64,000 nt of DNA from Bacteroidetes bacterium UBA4414 (GTDB lineage: Bacteria > Bacteroidota > Bacteroidia > Chitinophagales > Chitinophagaceae): NCBI GenBank assembly GCA_002389765.1, contig DGQM01000028.1, positions 62,941 through 126,940 of the forward strand, in the 5' to 3' direction. Below, piece by piece: positions 51,169 to 60,140 of this stretch (position 1 is the first letter of the stretch; the number at the start of each line of letters is the position of its first letter). Under the pieces are notes generated by a model, which ran no database searches, was not told where the DNA came from, and saw only the letters and a program-made list of their open reading frames with translations. The translations under genes were made by a program, and so were the position numbers.

Positions 51169-54100
51169 CTATGCCTCCTCAGCTATCGGCATACGGATGT
51201 AAAAGGTAGTGCCTTTACCCTCAGTAGTATCAAACCATATTTTACCTTTCCAGAATTCAATAATCTTTCTCGTCATAGCAAGGCCAAGACCCGTGCCCGA
51301 TGTCTTGGTAGTAAAGTATGGCTGGAATATCTTGTCTACTATCTCACTGTCTATACCTGTACCATTATCCGCTATGGCAATCAGCATATCTGCACCTTGC
51401 GTTTCTACACTCACTTTTACCAATCCCTCTCTGCCCTCGGGTATAGATTGTACTGCGTTTTGCATCAGGTTGGTAAGTACGCGCAGCAGTTGACTGCGGT
51501 CTGCAAATACATCAATGCCTGCTACAGATTTTTGAATCTCAACTTTTACTTCGCTTTCATTCAGGTACAACTCAGCAACACGTTCTATCAGTTCATTCAC
51601 TTCTATGTTTTCAGGAACAGCTTCCGGCATTTTTGCAAAGTTCGAAAACTCGCTGGCTATGTAAGAGAGATTATCTATCTGTTCTATCAGCGATTCCGAA
51701 ACCTTTATCGTTAGCTCGCGTACGTTCTCGTAATTGTTTTTCAGTGCCTGTTGCAGATACTGAATATTCAGCTTCATCGGTGTCAGCGGGTTTTTGATTT
51801 CATGTGCTACCTGCTTCGCCATTTCTCGCCATGCGGTTTCGCGCTCGTTGCGTGCCATCAGCATGGCATTGGCTTCCACTTTCTTCACCATCTTATTATA
51901 CTCCTGTACCAGCAGACCTATCTCATCTTCATAAGGCCATTCTATCAGTTCATTTTCGCTCAGGTTCAGTTTTTCAAATCGTTCTATCACTACGTTAAAA
52001 CTACGTGTTATCCATCTGGTAATGAAGACCGTTATCATACCCGATAGCAGGAAGATGAATGCATACAGGTTGATGAGTGCCACCAGGATATTTGATATCT
52101 GATAACTCAATTCTTTTTGCGAAGAGAAGTATGGTATGTTGATATAACCCATTGTCACACCCGCCTCATCGCGTATAGGCACATAGCAACTAAGATGCGA
52201 TAGCTTACCGATGTTTTCATCCTGCATCAACAACGATTTCTTATTCACCCACAATTCGTGATATGCGTCCTGACGCATAATGCGTGCCAGCAATGAGCGG
52301 TCATAAATATTGTCCTGCGATGTTACATTCAATATGCCGCTTGCGTTATAGATATTAATATCAACCTTTTGTGCATTGGCAAGCCCTGTGATAAAGTATT
52401 TGAATGCTGCCGTGTTTGTACTTTGGTTGAAGGAGCGTGGATTAGATAAAGCGCCGTCTGCATCCAGATTTTGTGTTACAGAACGCTCTACTGCCTGCAT
52501 AACGCCCAGCAATTTATTGCGCGTGTTTTGTTTGTATTGCAGCGTAAAGTAAATGATAGTTACCACACCAATTATCAGGAAAGATACCAGTACTATACCA
52601 AGCATAGAGAAGTGTATCCTGCGGCGCAGCGTAAAGTTGATGAGCCTTGAACCACGTTTAGGTTTTGCAAGAAAAGATATGGTCGATTTATAAAGTACTA
52701 TCAGTATAGCTACCAATACCTGTATGCCAAACAGGTAAGAGAACAGTGTGATGCTTTCCAACCATACTTTCTGATTATGTACTACAACAACTACTTTATT
52801 GTCGTCTGTTTTATACCACAGCTCACTGTTATCATTTTTGGTAACAAACTTGTAGTCCTTTTCTATTTTTTCGTTGAAGAATATGGGGAAAGTATAATCG
52901 TTGGTTTGTGTCAACAGTTTGTGATTTGCATAGATGGCATAAGAATAGTTAGCATCATCCAGCGATGTTTTGAGTGTTTGTGGTTGCAGCAATTCAGGAT
53001 ATACAGACTCTCCTGTAGATTCTTTAATAGCAAGATCCAGATACAGATAAGAAATCCTGCTGCTATCAGTATTGTAAAGCGGTACAATGCCCATGTAGTA
53101 GTGTCCGTCCTGGGCATACTCCTTGTAGTACAGGTTGCTATCTGTAGTAGGTTGTGCCCTGCGTAGTTGCCTGCGTAGCGCTGTATAGTTCAGCGTATCA
53201 CTATTAAATAAGTCGTTACCATTAGCATCATAGAGGTATACTTTTGTCTGATACTTATTCAGCTGTGTGCCAAAGTACAGTGTTTCAAAACGTTCATTCA
53301 GTTGCCTGCGTGTATCGTTATCCGGGTTTTCTATAAATGCCTTTAGTGTGTGGTCGTTTTGCAGTGTTTGCGCTATGCTGTTAAAAACAAAATCTTCAAG
53401 CGGATGGTCTCTTTGCTGCGCTACAACTTCTGCATAGTTGATGCGGTTTGTTTTTTCTTTTATATCGCTGAAGTATTGCAACACTGCCGTACAAAACGCG
53501 CATACAAAGAATGCCCAGAATATCATGTGCGGTGCCAGCACATCATTGGTATAGGCAAGTTTTTTTACATCAAGCAGAATGATAAAGAGTAATAGCCATC
53601 CAAGCAGGAAGTAAGACAGATTGCCCGTACGGCTTACATCGCTGAATAGTATTACAATAATACCGGTTGCAGCTATCAACAGGTACTTAATGCGCTGGTT
53701 AGATATCAGCTTTGTAAAAATCAGGTTCAGGAAGTATATCAGCAAGCAACAGCTGATGGTGATAATGCCGATTGTTATCAGCGCATAGATGGTAAACTTG
53801 TTGATGCTGTAAAAATGACTTACGTCGAATGATACTGCAGAGTCTACCACAAGGCTGTTTATCATATTGATAAACGTAAACGCAAATGTGATGATAATAA
53901 GACTTAAGAATACTGCAAGTGGATAGCGAATGTTTTTATGCAGCTTCGAAAAGTCTATATCCTCCACAGATATATTGCCGATAATGTAAGCGATGATCCA
54001 CAAAAAGCACAGTGCATTCAGTAATAGTGCACCCATAGACGGATGCAAGGTACTGGTGGCATATACAAGCGGAGAGAAGATAGGCATGCTCGACAGATTG

Positions 54101-54885
54101 AACGGCATACCGTATATATAAGTAAGCAGGCGCACGCCTGCTATCAGTACTACTGTTATTACAATGCCCAATAAATTAGACCGTCTGCGCGATATATTGA
54201 TGCTGATAAGTTGCAGCCATGCAATGGTAGTAAGCAGTGCAGCAATCAGCAATGCCAGCATGGGCAAATCAGGTACCCATTCGGGTAATGAATTTGGGTT
54301 GAATTTCAGATAAAATAATGTTTCACCTTCTATATTTTTTACGCTGTAGCCACCTCGTACAGCGGCACTATGTATACGCGTATTAGCAGGTATATAATTA
54401 CCGGCAGCAAATTCATTTACAAGATATTTGTTCTCGAACGGGTATTGAAACATGACTGGAAACAAAGCAGTCAGGTGTCTTGCTTTGTTTTTTATCCAGT
54501 AGCATCGGGTTATGAATACGCCTTTTTCGTTGAACAGTAATTGCTCTTTAAAAGTAGGTTTGTTCTCAATGCAGTCTGCGAGTATCTTATTGGTATTCCA
54601 GTAGCTGAGTGTACCGTTTTTGTATGCGTAAAGATAATAGGGTTGTTTGCCCAGTTTCTCTACATCGTTATCGGTAAGGGAGTCTTTAAAGATTCTATCT
54701 ACAAGGTCGGCATCTGTCAGTAGTTGGTTGAAGAGTTTCTCTTTTGTTTGTATATCCTCTTCTATTGTCCTTGCCATACCTGCAGGTGCTATCTGCCTGC
54801 TGTGATTATGATAGCGTATTATCGCTATGCTCCATAGCGCTATGCTTACTATCAGCCAACCCCAGTATGGATACCGCCTTAACAC
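51169..54885 (-). CDS. Large NtrY-like sensor histidine kinase
   Basis: A 1238-residue kinase. One N-terminal helix (WGWLIVSIALWSIAIIRY) anchors a periplasmic domain of about 180 residues. A block of about eight helices follows (about 205-470), then a second extracytoplasmic domain, a last helix near residue 1000 (LVALINLYAFIFLLSGMITV), HAMP, and a kinase core: HisKA His in AKQVAHEIKNPLTPMKLN, N box and G boxes ending TGLGLAMTRKII. This is the NtrY architecture with extra helices. The start is GTG, immediately after the mazG stop. The NtrC-type protein at 36470 may be its partner, by inference only. Confidence 0.9.
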   Translation of the reverse strand: MLRRYPYWGWLIVSIALWSIAIIRYHNHSRQIAPAGMARTIEEDIQTKEKLFNQLLTDADLVDRIFKDSLTDNDVEKLGKQPYYLYAYKNGTLSYWNTNKILADCIENKPTFKEQLLFNEKGVFITRCYWIKNKARHLTALFPVMFQYPFENKYLVNEFAAGNYIPANTRIHSAAVRGGYSVKNIEGETLFYLKFNPNSLPEWVPDLPMLALLIAALLTTIAWLQLISINISRRRSNLLGIVITVVLIAGVRLLTYIYGMPFNLSSMPIFSPLVYATSTLHPSMGALLLNALCFLWIIAYIIGNISVEDIDFSKLHKNIRYPLAVFLSLIIITFAFTFINMINSLVVDSAVSFDVSHFYSINKFTIYALITIGIITISCCLLIYFLNLIFTKLISNQRIKYLLIAATGIIVILFSDVSRTGNLSYFLLGWLLLFIILLDVKKLAYTNDVLAPHMIFWAFFVCAFCTAVLQYFSDIKEKTNRINYAEVVAQQRDHPLEDFVFNSIAQTLQNDHTLKAFIENPDNDTRRQLNERFETLYFGTQLNKYQTKVYLYDANGNDLFNSDTLNYTALRRQLRRAQPTTDSNLYYKEYAQDGHYYMGIVPLYNTDSSRISYLYLDLAIKESTGESVYPELLQPQTLKTSLDDANYSYAIYANHKLLTQTNDYTFPIFFNEKIEKDYKFVTKNDNSELWYKTDDNKVVVVVHNQKVWLESITLFSYLFGIQVLVAILIVLYKSTISFLAKPKRGSRLINFTLRRRIHFSMLGIVLVSFLIIGVVTIIYFTLQYKQNTRNKLLGVMQAVERSVTQNLDADGALSNPRSFNQSTNTAAFKYFITGLANAQKVDINIYNASGILNVTSQDNIYDRSLLARIMRQDAYHELWVNKKSLLMQDENIGKLSHLSCYVPIRDEAGVTMGYINIPYFSSQKELSYQISNILVALINLYAFIFLLSGMITVFITRWITRSFNVVIERFEKLNLSENELIEWPYEDEIGLLVQEYNKMVKKVEANAMLMARNERETAWREMAKQVAHEIKNPLTPMKLNIQYLQQALKNNYENVRELTIKVSESLIEQIDNLSYIASEFSNFAKMPEAVPENIEVNELIERVAELYLNESEVKVEIQKSVAGIDVFADRSQLLRVLTNLMQNAVQSIPEGREGLVKVSVETQGADMLIAIADNGTGIDSEIVDKIFQPYFTTKTSGTGLGLAMTRKIIEFWKGKIWFDTTEGKGTTFYIRMPIAEEA

Positions 54886-55656
54886 TTATTGCTTTTCCTG
54901 TGCTTTTACTTTGTTCCACAATGCATCCATCTCTGCCAGTGTCATATCGTGCAGCAGCTTACCATCTTCAGCAGCCATAGTTTCTATCTGCTGAAAGCGG
55001 CGGATAAATTTTTTATTCGTTTTTTCCAGTGCCATCTCCGGGTCTACCTTCGCAAAGCGGGCATAGTTTACTAAGGCAAACAACACATCACCAAATTCTT
55101 CTTCAATTTTGTCCTGCTCGCCAATAGCTACTGCTTCATACAGCTCGCCTATTTCTTCATCTACTTTTTCTTTCACCTGGTCTATATGGTCCCACTCAAA
55201 ACCTACTTGTTTGGTTTTGTTCTGCAATTGCAGTGCCTTCATAATAGCAGGTATAGACTGCGGCAGCCCGCTGAGAATAGATTTTTTGCCTTCCTTCAGT
55301 TTCAGCTTCTCCCAGTTCTGCTTTACCTCCTCTTCATCATTTACCACTGTACTACTATATATATGCGGATGCCTGCTCACTAGTTTGTTACACACACCTT
55401 CTATTACATCATCCAGCGTAAACTCACCACGCTCTGCACCTATCTTGCTGTAGAAGACAATGTGCAGCAGCAAATCTCCCAGCTCTTCCTTCAGCCCCTG
55501 CCAATCTTCTTCGGCAATGGCATCGGCCAACTCGTAGGTTTCCTCAATAGTTTGCGGGCGCAGGCTTTGTATGGTCTGCTTCTTATCCCAGGGACAATTC
55601 TCCCTGAGTTCGTCCATAATAGTCCTGAGTCGCTCTAAAGATTTAGCGTATTCCAT
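54886..55656 (-). CDS. mazG: Nucleoside triphosphate pyrophosphohydrolase
   Basis: A 256-residue MazG with two tandem domains. The first has EETYELADAIAEEDWQGLKE and ELGDLLLHIVFYSK, the second EEIGELYEAVAIGEQDKIEE and EFGDVLFALVNYAR; both carry the ExxE...ExxD metal motif. MazG hydrolyses NTPs and dNTPs and cleans up damaged nucleotides. The ATG at 55656 is preferred to a GTG two codons upstream. The stop codon is directly followed by the GTG start of the NtrY-like kinase gene, so the two are translationally coupled. Confidence 0.95.
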   Translation of the reverse strand: MEYAKSLERLRTIMDELRENCPWDKKQTIQSLRPQTIEETYELADAIAEEDWQGLKEELGDLLLHIVFYSKIGAERGEFTLDDVIEGVCNKLVSRHPHIYSSTVVNDEEEVKQNWEKLKLKEGKKSILSGLPQSIPAIMKALQLQNKTKQVGFEWDHIDQVKEKVDEEIGELYEAVAIGEQDKIEEEFGDVLFALVNYARFAKVDPEMALEKTNKKFIRRFQQIETMAAEDGKLLHDMTLAEMDALWNKVKAQEKQ

Positions 55657-55708
55657 TCGCACTATAAATTCTTATTAAAACTAATCAACTATTCAACAAA
55701 TCAACCAA

Positions 55709-56263
55709 CTAGCTACCCCAACGATACCCATCTGCATCCATCCCTGCCAGTTGCAGCACGCGGTGCACTACGGTATATGCCATTTCTTCTAGCGTTTGTG
55801 GCTTGCTATAGAAGGATGGTGTTGCCGGGCAGATGATACCGCCCGCTTCTGTTATGGTTGTCATGTTGCGCAGGTGGACCAAATTGTAAGGTGTTTCGCG
55901 CACAACACAAATCAGCTTCCTGCGTTCTTTCAGCATCACATCTGCGGCACGTGTTATCAGGTCGTTGCTGATGCCACCTGCTATGCGCCCCGCTGTACCC
56001 ATACTACATGGGCATATAATCAGTACATCATATCCCGCACTGCCCGATGCTATCGGCGCCATAAAATCGTTCTTACCCCATACTTTGAAGGGATAATTTT
56101 TATAGTCCTCGTTGCCCAGTTCGTGTTGCCATACGGTATGTGCATTATCACTCCACACAGTGCCTATTTCTTTAACCCCGTGTTGCAATTTCAACAGGCT
56201 ATCCAGCAATACTTTTGCATATATCGAACCACTTGCACCCGTTATCGCCACCGCTATTTTCAT
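55709..56263 (-). CDS. ubiX: Flavin prenyltransferase
   Basis: A 184-residue UbiX-family enzyme that joins dimethylallyl phosphate to reduced FMN and makes the cofactor of UbiD decarboxylases. Signature motifs are AVAITGASGSIYAKVLLD, the CPCSMGTAGRIAGG loop and LICVVRETPYNLVHLRNM. No ubiD gene is visible nearby. It lies 52 bases upstream of mazG and is cotranscribed in all likelihood. Confidence 0.95.
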   Translation of the reverse strand: MKIAVAITGASGSIYAKVLLDSLLKLQHGVKEIGTVWSDNAHTVWQHELGNEDYKNYPFKVWGKNDFMAPIASGSAGYDVLIICPCSMGTAGRIAGGISNDLITRAADVMLKERRKLICVVRETPYNLVHLRNMTTITEAGGIICPATPSFYSKPQTLEEMAYTVVHRVLQLAGMDADGYRWGS

Positions 56264-56349
56264 ATAATGTCTTTATATATAATTATCACAAGATGTTAAC
56301 AAAGCTACCTAGAATAAGTCGTAAATTAGCTTTCTTAAAATACCATGTA

Positions 56350-56940
56350 ATGAAACGTGTATTGTTATTATTTATCGCACTGATGACAGTGGGTAATGTG
56401 GTGAAGGCAGCCGATAAAAACAAAAAAGAAGAGAAGAAAACTGCCAACGATAAACAGATAGAGTGGATATCTTTTGAAGAAGCTGAAAAGCGTATGCAGA
56501 AAGAGCCACGCAAAGTATGGATTGATGTTTATACAGACTGGTGCGGATGGTGTAAAGTGTTAGACAAAAAAACATTTTCGCACCCCGAGGTTATTAAGTA
56601 TATCAACACCAAGTACTATGCTATCAAGTTTGATGCTGAAAGGCAGGATAGCTTTTCTTTTGCGGGTAAAAAATGGGGCTTTATGCCCGAATACAAAGCA
56701 AACGGATTGGCAGTACAGTTGATGAACGGACAAATGTCTTATCCTACCAGCATAGTAATGACAGAAAACTTTCAGAACCCTTCAGCCATTCCTGGTTATC
56801 TGGCAGTGCCGCAGATAGAGCCTATCCTGAAGTACATCGGGGAGGATAACTATAAAACAACTAAGTACGAAGAGTACAATAAAACCTTTGTACCAGTATG
56901 GAAAGAGATATTAACGCCAGTGGCACCGGGTGCTCACTAA
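56350..56940 (+). CDS. Periplasmic thioredoxin-fold protein
   Basis: The ATG at 56350 gives a signal peptide (MKRVLLLFIALMTVGNVVKA); the frame upstream would read into the ubiX region. The 196-residue product has a redox CxxC in DVYTDWCGWCKVLDKKTF, then HPEVIKYIN and a cis-Pro strand (SYPTSIVM), typical of thioredoxin_7/DsbD-gamma-like proteins. A linker rich in Lys and Glu follows the signal. It probably reduces or repairs periplasmic disulfides. Its 3' end overlaps nth by 4 bases. Confidence 0.87.
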   Translation: MKRVLLLFIALMTVGNVVKAADKNKKEEKKTANDKQIEWISFEEAEKRMQKEPRKVWIDVYTDWCGWCKVLDKKTFSHPEVIKYINTKYYAIKFDAERQDSFSFAGKKWGFMPEYKANGLAVQLMNGQMSYPTSIVMTENFQNPSAIPGYLAVPQIEPILKYIGEDNYKTTKYEEYNKTFVPVWKEILTPVAPGAH

Positions 56941-57599
56941 TCTTTTTTCTCTACGATATACTGCATATCGCTTTTATAATACTTACAAATACTCGTCAGC
57001 CCGCAGCGTTCACATTTTGGCCTGCGGGCTACGCATGTATAGCGGCCATGTAGTATCAGCCAATGGTGTGCTTTGTGTACCAGCTCTTGCGGTATGTTGG
57101 CTATCAATTGCTTTTCGCTCTGCAATACGTTCTTTGCATTGGTAGTAAGCCCTATCCTTGCCGATACGCGAAACACGTGCGTATCTACCGCCATGTTGGG
57201 CTGTTCGTATATAACAGATGTTATCACATTGGCAGTCTTTCTGCCTACACCGGGTAGCTTCACCAGTTCATCTACCGTATCAGGCACTTCGCCGCCAAAG
57301 TCTTCTACCAGCATCTTTGCCATGCCCATCAGGTGCTTGGTCTTATTGTTGGCAAACGTAACACTGCGGATGAAGGGTTCTATATCTTCAAAGCTTGCTT
57401 GTGCCAGTGTTTCGGGGGTTGGGAATGCATTGAACAAAGCGGGTGTTACCATATTTATCCGCTTATCGGTACACTGTGCCGAAAGGATAACGGCTATCAA
57501 CAGCTGAAACGGATTTTCATAATGAAGCTCCGTTTCTGCCTCCGGCATATTTTTCTGAAACCAGTATATGATAAAAGCGTACCGTTCTTTCTTTGTCAT
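56937..57599 (-). CDS. nth: Endonuclease III
   Basis: A 220-residue base-excision glycosylase/AP lyase for oxidised pyrimidines. The ATG at 57599 is chosen; the longer frame starts inside a repeat element. The catalytic Lys is in LPGVGRKTANVI (helix-hairpin-helix), the catalytic Asp in MAVDTHVFRVS, and the [4Fe-4S] ligands in CVARRPKCERCGLTSIC. ILSAQCTDKRIN is also diagnostic. A dispersed repeat separates it from the GxxExxY gene. Confidence 0.96.
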   Translation of the reverse strand: MTKKERYAFIIYWFQKNMPEAETELHYENPFQLLIAVILSAQCTDKRINMVTPALFNAFPTPETLAQASFEDIEPFIRSVTFANNKTKHLMGMAKMLVEDFGGEVPDTVDELVKLPGVGRKTANVITSVIYEQPNMAVDTHVFRVSARIGLTTNAKNVLQSEKQLIANIPQELVHKAHHWLILHGRYTCVARRPKCERCGLTSICKYYKSDMQYIVEKKD

Positions 57600-57615
57600 T
57601 GTGTTTGGCCAATTT

Positions 57616-57644
57616 TTAACCGCAAAGGCGCTAAGACGCAAAGG
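57616..57644. repeat. Repeat element flanking the GxxExxY gene (left copy)
   Basis: TTAACCGCAAAGGCGCTAAG followed by ACGCAAAGG directly abuts the GxxExxY stop codon. A near-identical inverted copy lies at 58084-58110, and a shorter degenerate one at 58047-58064. Confidence 0.7.
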
Positions 57645-58034
57645 TTAGAAATTATTTACAAAACGCTTAAACCCATCTTTCAATAATACAACATTGAAAT
57701 TGACAAGAAATCCAAGCCGCTTGTCAGATAGCTTGAGATAGGAAATAATTTGCGCATCATATACAGGGTGCATTGCCTCAACAGCCTTCAGCTCAATTAC
57801 TACTTCGTCCTCTACCAATATATCAACTTCATAAAATTTTCCTGTAGCATGTCCTTTATAGAATAATTCAAGAGCAACCCTATTTTTTGCAGAAATGCCT
57901 CTTAGTTCAAATTCTTTGAGCAATGCATATTCATATACAGATTCAAGAAGGCCAGGTCCTAATTCTTTATGTACTGTAATACACGCATCAAGTACTTCTG
58001 TGCTTAGTTTATTTAGTTTTTCACGGTTGTGCAT
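57645..58034 (-). CDS. GxxExxY family protein
   Basis: A 129-residue protein named after its motif, here GPGLLESVYEYALLKEFE. The middle part YEVDILVEDEVVIELKAV has the D...ExK pattern of PD-(D/E)XK nuclease folds, so a nuclease-like core is plausible, although the function is not established. The ATG at 58034 is used; an upstream GTG overlaps a repeat. The gene is bounded on both sides by inverted copies of a GCAAAG-rich repeat, as is common for this family, and is probably part of a mobile cassette. Confidence 0.87.
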   Translation of the reverse strand: MHNREKLNKLSTEVLDACITVHKELGPGLLESVYEYALLKEFELRGISAKNRVALELFYKGHATGKFYEVDILVEDEVVIELKAVEAMHPVYDAQIISYLKLSDKRLGFLVNFNVVLLKDGFKRFVNNF

Positions 58035-58046
58035 AGTTATAAATGT

Positions 58047-58110
58047 AACCACAAAGTTGCAAAGAGTTTAACAATAAATGTACTTAGCGTCTTTGCGCCT
58101 TAGCGGTTAA
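58047..58110. repeat. Repeat element flanking the GxxExxY gene (right copies)
   Basis: AACCACAAAGTTGCAAAG (58047-58064) and TTAGCGTCTTTGCGCCTTAG continuing to GGTTAA (58084-58110); the latter is the inverted counterpart of 57616-57644 and ends 3 bases before the msrB stop. Confidence 0.7.
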
Positions 58111-58113
58111 AAA

Positions 58114-58638
58114 CTACTTCGTATCCGGTTCAAAATCCAGCACGGCAGAGTTCATACAAAAACGCTTGTACGTTGGTGCCGGACCGTCATCGAAGATATG
58201 CCCCAGGTGAGAGTCGCAGCGCCAACAGTTTACCTCTGTGCGTACCATGCCGTGAGAATTATCTTCTTTGTAAGTCACACTTTTATCACCCAAAGATTCA
58301 TAGAAACTCGGCCATCCGCAGCTACTCGCAAATTTATTGTCTGAACGGAACAGCGGGTTGCCGCAAACAGCACAGTAATACGTTCCTTTAGAATCTGTAT
58401 TCCAGTACTTGCCTGTAAAAGCCCATTCAGTTTCTGCTTCGCGGCCTATGGCATATACTTCTTTTGGCAGTATTTTTTTCCATTCGGCATTGCTTACATT
58501 CAGCTTGTTGGTAGCTGTGCGAGAATAGTAAGGATTGTTTTTATGTTCTTCGCTCATAGCATTGTTTTTTTGCGCGTTGGTGCAACTGCTGGCTACCAGC
58601 AGTGTGCAAAATGTCAGTATCAGATGTAAATATCGCAT
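58114..58638 (-). CDS. msrB: Lipoprotein peptide-methionine (R)-S-oxide reductase
   Basis: A 174-residue methionine sulfoxide reductase B with a lipoprotein signal (LILTFCTLLVASSCTN). Zinc cysteines are in YCAVCGNPLF and NCWRCDSHLG; the catalytic Cys is in KRFCMNSAVLDF. SSCGWPSFY is the substrate-pocket motif. It repairs oxidised methionine in envelope proteins. It is monocistronic or precedes the GxxExxY and nth genes. Confidence 0.95.
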   Translation of the reverse strand: MRYLHLILTFCTLLVASSCTNAQKNNAMSEEHKNNPYYSRTATNKLNVSNAEWKKILPKEVYAIGREAETEWAFTGKYWNTDSKGTYYCAVCGNPLFRSDNKFASSCGWPSFYESLGDKSVTYKEDNSHGMVRTEVNCWRCDSHLGHIFDDGPAPTYKRFCMNSAVLDFEPDTK

Positions 58639-58801
58639 AGTATTTGATGTGTTAATTCCTGTTTATTAACGATACATGCATATCTGTGGTTTTCTGGTAA
58701 ACAGTTAATGTTTTGTAAAGTTCGCACTATTGCAGAATATGACACCAAATCAGTCATAGACAAAGCTGATAATAATCAGTCTGCACAACAGGGGCTTATC
58801 C

Positions 58802-58809
58802 TACTTTTG
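58802..58809 (+). promoter_or_regulatory. -7 element of the acetyl-CoA hydrolase gene
   Basis: TACTTTTG matches TAnnTTTG, 7 bases before the ATG at 58817. No clear -33 element is seen. Confidence 0.45.
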
Positions 58810-58816
58810 TGTTCTT

Positions 58817-60097
58817 ATGCACTTACACTACACTACTGCAGACTATGCAGTGAAACACATACAAAGCAATAGCAGGGTTTTTATACATGGCAGCGCAGCC
58901 ACACCGCTTACACTTGTCAATGCCATGCTGGCAAGAGCAGGAGAGCTGAAGGGCGTAGAGCTGGTAGCCATTAGCACATTTGGCGATATCAACTGGCAGC
59001 GCCCCGGCGTTAGTGATAGTTTCTATCTCAATTCGCTCTTCGTATCTGCCAATGTGCGCGATTGGGTAAACAGTCCTTTTGGAGATTATGTACCCGTTTT
59101 CCTGAGCGAGATACCACGTCTTTTTAAATCGGGTGTATTGCCCATAGATGTGGCGCTGATACATGTATCGCCGCCCGATAGCCATGGTTATTGCACACTG
59201 GGTACTTCTGTAGATGCCGCACTCACGGCCACTAAAACAGCTAAAAAAATCATTGCACAGGTAAACCCCAATATGCCACGTACACATGGCGAGGGGCATA
59301 TACATATCTCAAAATTCACCGCAGCTATTTGGGACGAATCTCCGCTACCCGAGGTAGACTATGGCAGCAAGGTAGATGATGTTTCTTTGCAGATAGGCAA
59401 AAACGTAGCAGCGCTGATAGAGGATGGTGCTACCCTGCAAATGGGTATTGGTACTATACCCGATGCAGTATTGCAATCGCTCACCAACCACAAAGAGCTG
59501 GGTGTGCATACAGAAATGTTTTCAGACGGGTTGATACCCCTGATAGAAAAAGGTATCATCACCAACGAGCATAAGAAAGTACGTCGTGGTAATATCGTCA
59601 CCACCTTCACCATGGGTACGCGCAAGGTTTACGACTTTGTGAATGATAATCCCAATGTGGTATTTATGGATGTTGCGTTTGTTAACGATACAGCCGTTAT
59701 CCGTAAGAACCCGAAAGTAGCAGCCATCAATAGTGCGTTAGAAATAGACCTGACAGGGCAGGTATGTGCAGACTCTATAGGTACGTATCAGTACTCAGGC
59801 ATCGGCGGACAAATGGATTTTATGCGCGGTGCATCATTGTCTGATGGTGGTAAGCCCATCATAGCATTACCATCTGTTACAAGTAAGGGGATATCGCGCA
59901 TCACTCCTTTCCTGAAGGAAGGTGCAGGTGTGGTAACAACACGCGGGCATGTGCACTATGTAGTAACAGAATATGGTACAGTAAATCTGTATGGTAAAAA
60001 CATGGAGCAACGTGCCAAACTGCTCATTAGTATTGCACACCCAAACCACAGAGAAGCACTTGAAAAAGCCTTCTACGATAGGTTTAGAAAAGCATAA
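58817..60097 (+). CDS. Acetyl-CoA hydrolase/transferase family protein
   Basis: A 426-residue family I CoA-transferase. Motifs: HGSAATPLTLVNAML at the N-terminus, QMGIGTIPDAVLQSL (CoA site), YSGIGGQMDFMRGA, and VTEYGTVNLYGK near the end, which fits 4-hydroxybutyrate/acetate CoA-transferases. The catalytic Glu is expected in the TEMFSDGL segment. It moves CoA between acetate and other acids; the substrate is not determinable. A palindromic terminator follows. Confidence 0.92.
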   Translation: MHLHYTTADYAVKHIQSNSRVFIHGSAATPLTLVNAMLARAGELKGVELVAISTFGDINWQRPGVSDSFYLNSLFVSANVRDWVNSPFGDYVPVFLSEIPRLFKSGVLPIDVALIHVSPPDSHGYCTLGTSVDAALTATKTAKKIIAQVNPNMPRTHGEGHIHISKFTAAIWDESPLPEVDYGSKVDDVSLQIGKNVAALIEDGATLQMGIGTIPDAVLQSLTNHKELGVHTEMFSDGLIPLIEKGIITNEHKKVRRGNIVTTFTMGTRKVYDFVNDNPNVVFMDVAFVNDTAVIRKNPKVAAINSALEIDLTGQVCADSIGTYQYSGIGGQMDFMRGASLSDGGKPIIALPSVTSKGISRITPFLKEGAGVVTTRGHVHYVVTEYGTVNLYGKNMEQRAKLLISIAHPNHREALEKAFYDRFRKA

Positions 60098-60112
60098 TCA
60101 TGTATAAACAAA

Positions 60113-60137
60113 CGGGCTGCAATTGCAGCCCTTTATT
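60113..60137. terminator. Palindromic terminator
   Basis: GGGCTGCA/TGCAGCCC, an 18-base perfect palindrome followed by TTTATT, lies between two convergent genes. Confidence 0.7.
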
Positions 60138-60140
60138 GTG

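Noticed and set aside
57645..58034. Defence nuclease because of a PD-(D/E)XK-like pattern in the GxxExxY protein
   Set aside because: The pattern is only suggestive, no partner genes of a defence system are nearby, and the flanking genes are msrB and nth.
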